Source: Streptomyces qaidamensis
Lineage (GTDB): Bacteria; Actinomycetota; Actinomycetes; Streptomycetales; Streptomycetaceae
Assembly (NCBI RefSeq): GCF_001611795.1
Contig: NZ_CP015098.1
Location: forward strand, 310,001 to 374,000
Reading direction: 5' to 3'
DNA length: 64,000 bases
Position 1 is the first letter of the stretch. The number at the start of each line of letters is the position of its first letter. The notes under the pieces were generated by a model. That model saw only the letters and a list, made by a program, of their open reading frames with translations. It was not told where the DNA came from and did not search any database. The position numbers and the translations under genes are program-made. Below are positions 34,164 to 43,195 of the stretch, one piece after another.

Positions 34164-34682
34164 TCAGTGCCCGGCCGCCGCCTTCACCAGGGCGACCGCC
34201 ACACCGATCGCCGCGTCCGCGAGGCCCGCAACCGTCGCCGCCAGAGCGCCGCCTCCCATGCGCAGCCCGCCCAGACAGCCCCACAGGAAGAGGGACAGGA
34301 CGCCCACCCCCGCCGCCGTCAGCAGCGCGGCGTGCAGGGACAGGACGTCCAGCGCGGCCAGAGCGATCAGCAGGGCCGGGCCCAGGGCGCAGGACAGCAG
34401 GGGGCTGCTGACGTACAGCATGCGGCGCAGCTCGCGGCCGGTGGCGAAGTGGCGGTGGACCGTGCGGTGGGCCTGCTGGTCGGCGACGAACGCCGCGAGC
34501 CACAGCCCCAGTGCGGTCGTCAGGACCGTGGCTACGGCGCCGGGGGAACCCACATCACCGAGGGAGAGCCCGACCACCACGGCGATCATCGTGATGGTCG
34601 CGTAGATCCGCTCCTTGAGACGGTCCGCCAGTACAGCGGCCTCCGTTCCGGGCGGCACATCCGCTCGCCGGTCGTCCGCCAT
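34164..34682 (-). CDS. Integral membrane protein, unknown
   Basis: 172 residues with five hydrophobic stretches (about 28-50, 53-70, 92-112, 115-138, 145-168). Between helices 2 and 3 is a basic, His-rich loop (ADQQAHRTVHRHFATGRELRR). No family recognised with confidence. Confidence 0.7.
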   Translation of the reverse strand: MADDRRADVPPGTEAAVLADRLKERIYATITMIAVVVGLSLGDVGSPGAVATVLTTALGLWLAAFVADQQAHRTVHRHFATGRELRRMLYVSSPLLSCALGPALLIALAALDVLSLHAALLTAAGVGVLSLFLWGCLGGLRMGGGALAATVAGLADAAIGVAVALVKAAAGH

Positions 34683-34831
34683 CTGATGCCCCTCACCTGT
34701 CCCAGGACGCGGGTCCCTCGTCCCCGCTCGGTCGTCGCGGCACCCGCGCTGCGCGTACGCCGGTCACGGCTTCCAGCATGCCTCCCGCCGCCGCCCGAGA
34801 GCGGTAACGCCGCTGCGCCGGGGGCGTGGAG

Positions 34832-35179
34832 CTACAGCTCCGCGGGGCGGGTGAAACCGTAGGCACGCTCGACCTTGGCCACGTGGAGGGCGAACGAGGC
34901 GTACCAGTGCTCGCGTCCGCGCGCACGGGCCAAGGTGTGTTCCGCGTGATTGCGCCACGCTGCGATCGACTCCTCGTCCCTCCAGTACGACACCGTGACC
35001 CCCAGGCCGTTCGCCCCGCGGGCGGAGTCGACACCGAGGAATCCCGGCTGGTCGGCAGCGAGTTTCATCATCCGCTCGTCCGCCTCCGCGTAGCCGTTGT
35101 CGCCTGCGGTCCGCACGGCGGTGAACACCACGGCGTAGTAGGGCGGGGCGGGCAGCGACGCGGGCACGACATCGGTCAC
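34832..35179 (-). CDS. Antibiotic biosynthesis monooxygenase-domain protein
   Basis: 115 residues from GTG 35179, preceded by GGAGG. The ABM dimeric alpha-beta barrel is indicated by YYAVVFTAVRT, MMKLAADQPGFLGVDSARG, VTVSYWRDEESIAAWRNHAEH and HVAKVERAYGF. This subgroup is close to stress-linked, heme-independent ABM proteins and not tied to a particular pathway. It is divergent from the first propeller gene. Confidence 0.85.
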   Translation of the reverse strand: MTDVVPASLPAPPYYAVVFTAVRTAGDNGYAEADERMMKLAADQPGFLGVDSARGANGLGVTVSYWRDEESIAAWRNHAEHTLARARGREHWYASFALHVAKVERAYGFTRPAEL

Positions 35180-35345
35180 GGAGGTCCTCCAACAGACGAC
35201 ACCGGCAGCTTCGCCCCGAACGATCTCGCGCACCCGCCTCATGGCACAACCACCCGGCCGCGAACTCCTGATTGGCCGTGTGACGTCTGTTCAGCAGGGG
35301 TGAGCGGCCATAAGGTGAGCGGCCTTCGCGTTCTGGGGAGGTCTC

Positions 35346-36395
35346 GTGAACGGGCTTCGCGCCGTCGTCGTCTGCCTCGTGATCGCGTGTGCCGCGGTGG
35401 TGTCGCCCGCCTCGGCCGTGACGCCGGGCTGGTCGGCGCTGCCGGTGCCGGCGGCGGCCCCTCCGGTGACGGTGTCCGACCTCGCCGCCCGCGGGCCGGG
35501 CGAGGCGTGGGCGACCGGGTACGAGCACGCCGCCGAAGGGCTGCGGCCCCTGGCGTACCGGTGGGACGGCACGGTGTGGAACCGGGACACCACCTTCCCC
35601 GGCGCCGGCGAACCGGGATGGCTCGGCAAGGTGCAGTTCGTCGGCGAAGAGATGTGGGCCTTCCACCACCGCTCGGGTTCGGGCGGGATTCTGCGCCGGT
35701 CGGCGGGAGGCTGGAGCACCGTGCCGTTGCCGCAGACCCTGTGGACCTACCAGGACTTCGCCGCCGTGCCGGGTGCCGCGTGGGTGGTGGGAGAGGACGA
35801 CACCGGGCTGAAGGTGCTGCACTACGACGGCTCCGGCTGGACCGCGCAGTCCCCACCGGACGGTGTCCGGTACATCATGGGGATCACCGCACGCTCCGCC
35901 ACCGACGCCTGGGCCTGGGGAGACACCAGCACCGGGACGACCGTCCTGCGCTGGAACGGCACGACGTGGCGCGACGCGAAGGTGCCGCTGCCGCCGGACA
36001 GCAACGTGCACACGATCCTGCCCGAACCGTCCGGCCGGGTCACCGTCGGCGGCAGTCAGTACACCGACGGCGTGGCCCGCACCCATCTCATGACCTGGAA
36101 CGGGCACGCCTGGCGCACCACGTACCCGCCGCTGGGCGACACCCACACCGAGGCCATGGTGCGCGGTCCGGACGGCGCGCTGTGGCTGCCGGTGCGCAGC
36201 GACCTCGCGTTCCGGTCGAAGTACGCGCGGGTGGACGGCCCGCGTACCACCTTCTCCTACGGCCCCGAGCGCACCGACGCGATCGACGTCCGGCCTCGGG
36301 CACTGGCGAGAGCCGGGTCCTCACTGCTGTCCTTCGGGACCGTCGAGATCTACGGCTCCAGACCCAACCTGATGAGTGAGCGGCTGGGAGGCTGA
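35346..36395 (+). CDS. Secreted propeller-like protein, paralogue 1
   Basis: 349 residues from GTG 35346 (GGGGAGG upstream). A signal peptide ends near ASA (24). The body has repeated units of the type YRWDGTVWNRD, LHYDGSGWTAQ, LRWNGTTWRDA, MTWNGHAWRTT alternating with AWATG or AWAWG segments, as in Streptomyces secreted beta-propellers of unknown ligand. It is 2 bp from a paralogue on the same strand and should be co-transcribed with it. Confidence 0.8.
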   Translation: MNGLRAVVVCLVIACAAVVSPASAVTPGWSALPVPAAAPPVTVSDLAARGPGEAWATGYEHAAEGLRPLAYRWDGTVWNRDTTFPGAGEPGWLGKVQFVGEEMWAFHHRSGSGGILRRSAGGWSTVPLPQTLWTYQDFAAVPGAAWVVGEDDTGLKVLHYDGSGWTAQSPPDGVRYIMGITARSATDAWAWGDTSTGTTVLRWNGTTWRDAKVPLPPDSNVHTILPEPSGRVTVGGSQYTDGVARTHLMTWNGHAWRTTYPPLGDTHTEAMVRGPDGALWLPVRSDLAFRSKYARVDGPRTTFSYGPERTDAIDVRPRALARAGSSLLSFGTVEIYGSRPNLMSERLGG

Positions 36396-36397
36396 CC

Positions 36398-37507
36398 ATG
36401 TTACGCAGACTGTTCGTCGCGGCCCTCGCCGTCGCCATGACGATCATGGCCGGCATGAGCCCGGCCGGGGCGGACACCGCGTCCTGGCAGCACGTACCGG
36501 TCCCTGCGCAGGTACGTCCGCAGGCCGGGTTGAACGAGGCCGTGGCGTTCGGGCCGGACCGGGCCTGGGCGGTGGGTACCGACGCCGTCGGCCGCGAGGC
36601 GCCGGGCTTCCCGCTGGTGCTGCGCTGGGACGGAACGGCGTGGCAGCGCCAGGGCCTGCCCGGGATCCGCTGGCAGGGAGAGCTGCTGTCCGTCGCCGGG
36701 ACCTCACCGGCCGCCCTCTGGGCGGTCGGCCGCGATGCGGCGGGCGGTGCCCATCTGCTCCGCTTCGACGGCGCCGCCTGGTCCGAGAGCCGGCCGCCGC
36801 AGGGTGTGGTGCCGTCCAAGGTCGTCACCGGCGGCGGTGAGACCTGGCTGATCGGTTCGCGGGACGGCGCGCAGGTGCTGCTGCGCCGGGACGGGCATGG
36901 CTGGCAGGACGTGCCGGCACCGCCGGGAGCCGTGTACGGCCTGCACGTCCTGGCGGCCGACGACGTCTGGGCCGCCGGCGAGACCGCCTCGGGTGCGGCC
37001 GTGTCGCACTGGGACGGGCAGGCGTGGCAGCAGATGGTCGTGGACGGGTTCCCGCGGTCGGCCGTGGGCAGTGTGCTGGCGGTCTCGCCCACGGAGGTGT
37101 GGGCGGGTGGCACGGCCGGGTTCGTCGGCGGCCCGGTGGGGCGGCCGATTCCGCCCCTGCTGGTCCGCTGGGACGGGCAGGCGTGGAACCGGGTGACCGT
37201 GCCCACCGACTTCGGCGGAATCACGTCACTGGCGCCCGCCCCGTCCGGCGGGCTGGGCTGGGTCTCGGTGGCCCGCTCGCAGAAGTGGGGCCCTCCGGGC
37301 AGCACTCCCCCGTGGGTCCCCGGGCCGGACTTCCTCGCCTGGAACGGCCGGTCGTTCACCGAGTACGCCGAACCGGCGGTGGCCGGTGAGGGCGACTCCA
37401 GGACGCTGCGCCTGGCGCCGGTGCCGGGCACGGCGACGGTGTGGTCGGTCGGCCGCGCCGACGGCCCCGAGGGCACCTTCGCCCCACGCATCCTGCGACA
37501 CGGCTGA
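36398..37507 (+). CDS. Secreted propeller-like protein, paralogue 2
   Basis: 369 residues; RBS GGGAG overlaps the end of the previous gene. Signal peptide cleavage is likely after AGA or GAD (about 25). The body has the same WDG/W repeat pattern: LRWDGTAWQRQ, LRFDGAAWSES, LRRDGHGWQDV, SHWDGQAWQQM, VRWDGQAWNRV. It is clearly a tandem duplicate of paralogue 1 with diverged sequence. Confidence 0.8.
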   Translation: MLRRLFVAALAVAMTIMAGMSPAGADTASWQHVPVPAQVRPQAGLNEAVAFGPDRAWAVGTDAVGREAPGFPLVLRWDGTAWQRQGLPGIRWQGELLSVAGTSPAALWAVGRDAAGGAHLLRFDGAAWSESRPPQGVVPSKVVTGGGETWLIGSRDGAQVLLRRDGHGWQDVPAPPGAVYGLHVLAADDVWAAGETASGAAVSHWDGQAWQQMVVDGFPRSAVGSVLAVSPTEVWAGGTAGFVGGPVGRPIPPLLVRWDGQAWNRVTVPTDFGGITSLAPAPSGGLGWVSVARSQKWGPPGSTPPWVPGPDFLAWNGRSFTEYAEPAVAGEGDSRTLRLAPVPGTATVWSVGRADGPEGTFAPRILRHG

Positions 37508-37540
37508 GGCGACCGGCCGGGCACACGAGGGGATCGCCCG

Positions 37541-37918
37541 TCAGTGGCGGACCAGACAGAACGGATGCCCCGCCGGGTCGGCGTAGATCCGCCAACTCCG
37601 CCCGTCCGTACCGGCGTCCAGAACCGTTGCTCCCCGGGCCAGCACCTGTTCCTCCGTCCGGTCCAGGTCCGCGACTGCGAAGTCGAGGTGGAATTGCTGC
37701 GGCCCGGCCGGGTCGGGCCACCTGGGCGGCCGGTAAGCCGCTGCCCGTTGGAAGGCCAGGACGACACCGGACGCCGGGTGCAACGTCGCCCAGGCGTCAC
37801 TCAGCGCCCACCGCCGGTCCGGCCGGTTGACGGTGCCACCGAGAAGCGACTGGTAGAAGGCGGCCAGCTCCACCGGTTCAGGGCAGTCCAGCACCACGCA
37901 CTGCAGATCAGCGATCAC
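37541..37918 (-). CDS. VOC/glyoxalase-family protein
   Basis: 125 residues from GTG 37918. It has the single-domain pattern of small actinobacterial VOC proteins: LQCVVLDCPEPVELAAFYQSLLGG, QQFHLDFAVADLDRTE and DPAGHPFCLVRH, the last containing a possible metal-binding His. Substrate is unknown. Confidence 0.85.
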   Translation of the reverse strand: MIADLQCVVLDCPEPVELAAFYQSLLGGTVNRPDRRWALSDAWATLHPASGVVLAFQRAAAYRPPRWPDPAGPQQFHLDFAVADLDRTEEQVLARGATVLDAGTDGRSWRIYADPAGHPFCLVRH

Positions 37919-37929
37919 GGACCGATCCT

Positions 37930-37976
37930 GGGCGGGGCTCTTCGCCGCCTCGCGGCAGGTCGAAGAGCCACCGCCC
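37930..37976 (-). terminator. Terminator after the liv-type operon
   Basis: GGCTCTTCG (37936-37944) pairs with CGAAGAGCC (37961-37969), extended by GGGCGG and a bulged ACCGCCC. It lies 22 bp after the stop of the binding-protein gene, before the separate VOC gene. Confidence 0.6.
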
Positions 37977-37998
37977 GGATGAGTCCGGGGACCCGGTG

Positions 37999-39282
37999 TC
38001 AAGAGGTCCGGGACGCGAGGTACTGCTCGACGCCGGGCGCGGTGTGGGCGTCTTCCACGTTCACCGCGGCTCCCACCGCCTTGGCGTCCGGCTTGTGCAC
38101 GTACGTCGAGGTGCTCGCGGGCTGTGCCTTGTCGGAGAAGTCCTGTGCGGTGCCGAGGCCGACGTCGACACCGGACTGGGAGCGGTGGGCCTTGACCACG
38201 TCCTCGCGGGCCAGGCTGCCGTTCTCACAGGCCTTCTTCAGATCCGTGCCCATCAGCTGAGCGGCGTTGTAGCCGGAGAGCACGCCCGAGTCGACGAGGG
38301 AGCCCGGGTACTTCTTCTTGTAGGCGGCGACCATCTTGCGCACCCCGGCCAGGTCGGAGCTGACCGCGGGTGCGGCGCTGACCACGTTCAGCATGGCCGT
38401 CAGGGCGGGGGCGGCCGGGGTCTTCATCAGCTGCGGGGCGTAGCCGGGGGCGCTGCTGACGACGGGAACCTTCAGGCCCCGGGAGGCCGCGACGCCGACC
38501 AGGGAAGCCGTCTGGGCCGGTCCCGCGCTGATCAGGATCGCCTTGACGCCCTCCTTGCGCAGGGCCGAGACCTGCGCGGACAAGTCGGTGTCCGTCGCCT
38601 TGATCTTCTGGCCGGCCAGCTTGAGGCCCGCCTTCTTCGCGGCCCAACGCGAGCCCTCCAGCGCGTTCGCGCCGTAGTCGCCCTCGAAGTAGACGTGGCC
38701 GATCGTGTCGCCCTTGGCAAGTCCCTTGGTGCGGGTCAGGAAGTCGACCGCCGCGATCATGTCGATGTCGTAGGTGGTGCCCAGGACCTGGACCGCGTCG
38801 CGGTCGAGCAGGGAGGCGGCCCAGGCCTGCGGGAAGGTGAGCACCTCGTCCCGCTCGATGTCGTCGAGCAGCGCGGCCATCACGGGCGAACCGATGACCT
38901 GGGGCAGTGCCACGACGTCCTGGGAGAGGTCGGCGTAGGCGGTGACGGCCTTCTGGACGTCGTAGCCGTGGTCCTTGACGACGATCTCGATGCGCCGGTC
39001 GCAGATGCCGCCGCGGGCGTTGACCTCGTCCGCCCACATCTGCTGGGCCTGCACGATGCTCTTGCCGAGGGTGGCGTAGGGACCGGTGAGGTCCGTCAAG
39101 GCACCGAGTCTGATGGTCTTGTCGGTGACTCCGGGGCCGGCCTTGATGCCGTCGGCGCCGTCGGCGGTGCCCCCCGAGGAGCCGGCTTTGGAGCTGCATC
39201 CGGTGCCCGTGAGCAGCAGGGCCGCGAGGGCGGTGGCCAGAAGCGTTCTGGTGCGTGGTGCGGTGTGGTGCGTGGGCTTCAC
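37999..39282 (-). CDS. Branched-chain amino-acid-type ABC substrate-binding lipoprotein (LivJ/K-like)
   Basis: 427 residues from GTG 39282 with AAGGAG 8 nt upstream. A signal sequence leads to a lipobox-like GTGC with Cys near 29. The mature protein matches periplasmic-binding type 1 fold: IRLGALTDLTGPYATLGKS, ADEVNARGGICDRRIEIVV, GDYGANALEG and VPVVSSAPGY. The ligand could be branched amino acids, amides or aromatic acids. It is the last gene of a five-gene overlapping operon. Confidence 0.88.
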   Translation of the reverse strand: MKPTHHTAPRTRTLLATALAALLLTGTGCSSKAGSSGGTADGADGIKAGPGVTDKTIRLGALTDLTGPYATLGKSIVQAQQMWADEVNARGGICDRRIEIVVKDHGYDVQKAVTAYADLSQDVVALPQVIGSPVMAALLDDIERDEVLTFPQAWAASLLDRDAVQVLGTTYDIDMIAAVDFLTRTKGLAKGDTIGHVYFEGDYGANALEGSRWAAKKAGLKLAGQKIKATDTDLSAQVSALRKEGVKAILISAGPAQTASLVGVAASRGLKVPVVSSAPGYAPQLMKTPAAPALTAMLNVVSAAPAVSSDLAGVRKMVAAYKKKYPGSLVDSGVLSGYNAAQLMGTDLKKACENGSLAREDVVKAHRSQSGVDVGLGTAQDFSDKAQPASTSTYVHKPDAKAVGAAVNVEDAHTAPGVEQYLASRTS

Positions 39283-40418
39283 GGGGTGGGCTCCTTGGCT
39301 GGTGCGGCTGACGTGGGCGGCAGGGAAGCGGAGGTGGTACCGGCGGGTGGTGGGGCGGCCCGGCGGCTGCGCAGGCGTGCGCGCAGACGGCGGGCCAGGC
39401 CGTGCAGGCCGTCGGGGGCGAAGAGGAGGATGAGGACGATCGCCGCTCCGTAGAGGTAGCGGGCGGCCTCGGTGGGGCCGACCGTGCCGTCGGTGGTGCC
39501 GGGCGCGGCCACCAGCGGGAGTTGGTCGGCGTAGCGGGTCATCAGCAGGGGCAGCGCGGTGACGAAGACGGCGCCTGCGGTGGCTCCGGCCACCGATCCC
39601 AGGCCGCCGATGACGATCATGGCGAGGTAGTCGACCGACAGCACGAGGCCGAAGTAGTCGGGCACGACGCGGCGGAAGGAGAGGGCGAGCAGCACTCCGG
39701 CCAGGCCCGCGTACATCGACGACACCACGAAGGCCGCCGAGCGGTAGCGGGAGACGTTCACGCCCATCACGGCGGCCGCGGTCTCGCTGTCGCGCAGCGC
39801 CACCAGGGCGCGTCCCGGACGGCCGCGGAGGATTCCGCGGGCGGTGAACCAGGTGACCGCGAACAGCGCGAGTCCCAGGTACCAGAGCCGTTCCTCGGCT
39901 CCGAACGGGACGCCCAGCAGGGTCAGTTCGGAGTTCGTGGAGAAGGAGAAGCCGCCCAGTTCCAGGGGCGGTACCGAGCGGCCGTTGAAGCCGCCGGTGA
40001 CGGAGTCGGCGGTCAGCAGGACGTGGTGGCCGAGAAAGACCAGGGCCAGGGTGGCGACGCCCAGGTAGATGCCACGCACCCGGCCGGCGACGGGGCTGAA
40101 GAGCCCGCCGGCCGCCCCGGCGAGCAGCACCGCGAGGACGGCGGCCACGGCGGTGGGCAGGCCGGGTCCGGGCTCGCCGGCCAGCCATACGTAGCCGTAG
40201 GCGCCCACGGCCAGGAAGAAGGCGTGGCCGAGGGAGAGTTGGCCCGCTGTGCCGGAGAGCAGGCCGAGGCCCACCGCGCCGACGGCCGCCGCCATGGAGA
40301 ACAGGCCGATGCGCAGCCAGAACGCGTCGAGGTAGAAGGGCAGGGCGCACAGGACGGCGACGGCCGCGAGGGTCCGGCCCAGCCGGATCGCGCGGGCGCG
40401 CGGGAGACGCTCAGACAC
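39279..40418 (-). CDS. ABC permease, LivM-like
   Basis: 379 residues, GTG 40418, eight to ten helices. LivM motifs: LGLLSGTAGQLSLGHAFFLAVGAYGY and, in the coupling loop, LRDSETAAAVMGVNVSRYR, then MIVIGGLGSVAGATAGAVFV. It overlaps the LivH-like gene by 8 bp and the binding-protein gene by GTGA. Its C-terminus is a 40-residue Arg/Pro/Ala-rich tail. Confidence 0.9.
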   Translation of the reverse strand: MSERLPRARAIRLGRTLAAVAVLCALPFYLDAFWLRIGLFSMAAAVGAVGLGLLSGTAGQLSLGHAFFLAVGAYGYVWLAGEPGPGLPTAVAAVLAVLLAGAAGGLFSPVAGRVRGIYLGVATLALVFLGHHVLLTADSVTGGFNGRSVPPLELGGFSFSTNSELTLLGVPFGAEERLWYLGLALFAVTWFTARGILRGRPGRALVALRDSETAAAVMGVNVSRYRSAAFVVSSMYAGLAGVLLALSFRRVVPDYFGLVLSVDYLAMIVIGGLGSVAGATAGAVFVTALPLLMTRYADQLPLVAAPGTTDGTVGPTEAARYLYGAAIVLILLFAPDGLHGLARRLRARLRSRRAAPPPAGTTSASLPPTSAAPAKEPTP

Positions 40419-41307
40419 GGACCGCCGCCTTCCCGCCGAACAGCCCGGTCGGCCGCACCAGCAGCACCAGCACCATCACCGCGTAGGGGGCGACGTCCCC
40501 GAACCCCTCGCCCAGGACGTGCAGATCGGACTGGTAGCCCGCGACGAGCGCCTCGGTCATGCCGATCAGGAGACTGCCCGCGAGGGCACCGGGCGGCGAG
40601 GCCATGCCGCCGAGGATCGCCGCCGGGAACGCCTTCAGGGCGATCTGCCCGGTCGTGCGCTCCAGGCCGGGGGCGGGGAACGCGGCGAGGAAGACCGCCG
40701 CCAGGGCGGCCAGCGCTCCGGCCAGGCACCAGGCCAGCATGCGGACCCTCACCAGCCGTACACCCATCAGGGACGCCGCCTCGACGTCCTCGGCCGCGGC
40801 GCGCAGCGACAGGCCCCAGGTGGTGTACCGGAACAGGGCGAAGACACCGGCGATGACCACGGCGGAGACCACGATCGCGGCGATCCGGCTGTCCGCGACG
40901 GTCACCGGCCCGAGCCCGCTGACCGAGTCGCCCCACGGGTCGCCGAGCGAGAGCAGATCGCCGCCGATGCGCCGCGACAGGTCGGTGAGGATGAGGATGT
41001 CGACGCCGATGGTGACGATGGTCTGCACATGGGCGGTGTGCGGGTCCGGCCCGCCGGCCTGGAGCAGGAAGCGGTCCATGGCTCCGGCCACGGCCGCCGT
41101 CACCAGGACCGACACGGCGAGGGCCCCGGCGAAGCCGAGGTCGTCGTGAAGCACGGCGGTGAGGTAGCCGCCGAGCAGGAGCAGGGAGCCGTGGGCGAAG
41201 TTCATGACGCCGGAGGCCTTGAAGATGATGACGAAGCCGAGGGCGACGAGGGCGTAGACCGCGCCCAGGGCGAGGCCGTTGAACACGTTGTCGAGGAGGG
41301 AGGTCAT
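40411..41307 (-). CDS. ABC permease, LivH-like
   Basis: 298 residues from ATG 41307 (ATGA overlap with the LivG-like gene). LivH hallmarks are NGLALGAVYALVALGFVIIF, NFAHGSLLLLGGY and AAEDVEAASLMGV, plus AILGGMASPPGALAGSLLIG near the end. It pairs with the LivM-like permease. Confidence 0.9.
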   Translation of the reverse strand: MTSLLDNVFNGLALGAVYALVALGFVIIFKASGVMNFAHGSLLLLGGYLTAVLHDDLGFAGALAVSVLVTAAVAGAMDRFLLQAGGPDPHTAHVQTIVTIGVDILILTDLSRRIGGDLLSLGDPWGDSVSGLGPVTVADSRIAAIVVSAVVIAGVFALFRYTTWGLSLRAAAEDVEAASLMGVRLVRVRMLAWCLAGALAALAAVFLAAFPAPGLERTTGQIALKAFPAAILGGMASPPGALAGSLLIGMTEALVAGYQSDLHVLGEGFGDVAPYAVMVLVLLVRPTGLFGGKAAVRV

Positions 41308-42104
41308 GCCGCGTCCTCCTGCTCGGCGCCGGTGCCGAGGTAGGCGCGCAGCACCTCGGGGTCGCTGCGGACCTCGTCCGGGGTGCCGTGCGCGATGCGG
41401 CGGCCGAAGTCGAGGACGGTGACCTCGTCGGCGAGCCGCATCACCAGGCCCATGTCGTGCTCGACCAGGACGACGGACAGGCCGAGTTCGGCCCGTACGG
41501 TGTGCACGACCTCGACCGTGCGGGCGCGTTCGGCCGCGTTCATCCCGGCGACCGGTTCGTCCAGCAGCAGCACACTGGGCTCCAGGCAGAGGGCGCGGGC
41601 GAACTCCACGCGTTTGCGGTCGCCGTAGGAGAGCAGGGCGACAGGCTGGTCGAAGTGCTGTGCCAGACCGGTGAGTTCGGCGATCTCTCGGGCCCGGTCG
41701 AGGTGTTGGCGCTGCTCGCGCCGCGCGTGCGGCAGACGCAGCGCGCCGGCGGCGAACCCGGAGCGGGACAGGGCGTGGCGGCCGAGCATCAGGTTGTCGG
41801 CGACCGTGCCCTGGGTGGTGACGATGTTCTGGAAGGTGCGGGCCATGCCGAGGGCGGCGATGCGGTGGGGTGCCAGCCGGGTCAGGTCGGCGTCCCCCAG
41901 CCGTACGGTGCCCGTGGCCGGGCGGCACAGTCCCGACAGCACGTTGAAGCAGGTGGACTTGCCCGCTCCGTTGGGTCCTATCAGTGCGTGGACGGAGCCC
42001 GGGGCGACGGTGAACGACACCGCGTCCAGGGCGGTGAGTCCGGCGAAGCGGACCGTCACGTCCGTCACGGTGAGTTCGGGCGGTGCGGTGGTGCGGACGG
42101 TCAC
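41304..42104 (-). CDS. ABC ATPase, LivG-like
   Basis: 266 residues from GTG 42104. Walker A GPNGAGKST, signature LSYGDRKRVEFARAL, Walker B VLLLDEPVAGMNAAE and H-loop LVEHDMGLVMRLAD; the YGDRKRVE form and AGMN are LivG specific. ARTFQN is the expected Q-loop. GTGA overlap with the LivF-like gene upstream. Confidence 0.92.
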   Translation of the reverse strand: MTVRTTAPPELTVTDVTVRFAGLTALDAVSFTVAPGSVHALIGPNGAGKSTCFNVLSGLCRPATGTVRLGDADLTRLAPHRIAALGMARTFQNIVTTQGTVADNLMLGRHALSRSGFAAGALRLPHARREQRQHLDRAREIAELTGLAQHFDQPVALLSYGDRKRVEFARALCLEPSVLLLDEPVAGMNAAERARTVEVVHTVRAELGLSVVLVEHDMGLVMRLADEVTVLDFGRRIAHGTPDEVRSDPEVLRAYLGTGAEQEDAA

Positions 42105-42922
42105 GCGGCTCCCTGCCCCTCGGTGGTTCCGGCTCTCTGCGCGGTCTCGGTCCCTTCGCCGTCGGTCTCGCCCAGGTACAGGCGCTTCACGGCGTCCGTA
42201 CGGGCGAGTTCGTCGGCGGGCCCGGAGAGCCGGACCTCGCCGACCTCCAGGACGTGGGCGGTGTCGGCGAGGGACAGCGCCATGCCCGCGTTCTGCTCGA
42301 CGAGCAGCACGGCGGTGCCTTGCGCGTTGATCTCTCGGACGACCTCGGCGATCCGGTACACCATCTGCGGGGCCAGGCCCAGGGAGGGCTCGTCGAGCAG
42401 GAGCAGCCGGGGCGCGGCCATGAGGGCCCGGCCGATGGCGAGCATCTGCTGCTCGCCGCCGGAGAGCAGCCCCGCCGCCTGCCGGGTGCGTTCGGCGAGG
42501 CGCGGGAAGAGCGTGAAGACCCGCTCCCGGGCCTCGGCGACCTGGTCGGGGCGGCGCCGCCCGAGGCCGAGGCCGCCGGAGCGCAGGTTCTCGTCGACGG
42601 TGAGCCCGGCGAAGACCCGGCGCCCCTCGGGGACCTGGACGACTCCGGCGCGCACGGCGGCGACCGGGTCGCGTCCGTCGAGGACTGTCGTGCCGTAGCG
42701 GATGCGGCCGGCCGTGACCGCGCCGCGGTGCAGGCGCAGGGTGCCCGACACCGCCCGCAGCAGGGTCGTCTTGCCCGCGCCGTTGGCGCCGAGCAGGGCC
42801 ACGACCGTGCCGTGCGGGACGGTCAGCGACACGGAGCGCAGGGCGGACAGGGCGCGCCCGTAGGTCACGTCGAGGGCCTCGACGTGCAGGGCGGGCTCGT
42901 CGTCCGGTGGTGCTTCGGGCAT
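42101..42922 (-). CDS. ABC ATPase, LivF-like; first gene of the operon
   Basis: 273 residues. ATG 42922 is preferred over the adjacent GTG because GAGGAG is 6 nt upstream of the ATG. Walker A GANGAGKTT, LSGGEQQMLAIGRAL, LLLLDEPSLGLAP and LVEQNAGMAL are LivF features. About 273 bp separate it from the PucR-type gene; that gap holds the operon promoter but I see no clear -35/-10. Confidence 0.92.
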   Translation of the reverse strand: MPEAPPDDEPALHVEALDVTYGRALSALRSVSLTVPHGTVVALLGANGAGKTTLLRAVSGTLRLHRGAVTAGRIRYGTTVLDGRDPVAAVRAGVVQVPEGRRVFAGLTVDENLRSGGLGLGRRRPDQVAEARERVFTLFPRLAERTRQAAGLLSGGEQQMLAIGRALMAAPRLLLLDEPSLGLAPQMVYRIAEVVREINAQGTAVLLVEQNAGMALSLADTAHVLEVGEVRLSGPADELARTDAVKRLYLGETDGEGTETAQRAGTTEGQGAA

Positions 42923-43195
42923 CACGGCTCCTCGGATCCGTGCCGTCGGGCACGGGTGCTTCGGGGGAAGGGCAGCTCACGACAGCACGGGCGCGGGCTG
43001 GCGGTACAGGTGTTCGGGCCGGGTGGCTGCGTGGTCCCAACGGGGTCCGGCGGGGATTGTGCGGCTGCCCAGGGGTGGAGGCCGCACGGCGCCGGCGGAT
43101 GCCGGGCAGGGGTGCACGCCGCCGCGGGACGTCGGCGGGCGGGTGACGGCGCCGCGCCCTGGCAGAGGGCGCAGCGTGCGGGTCTCCCCGGTGCG

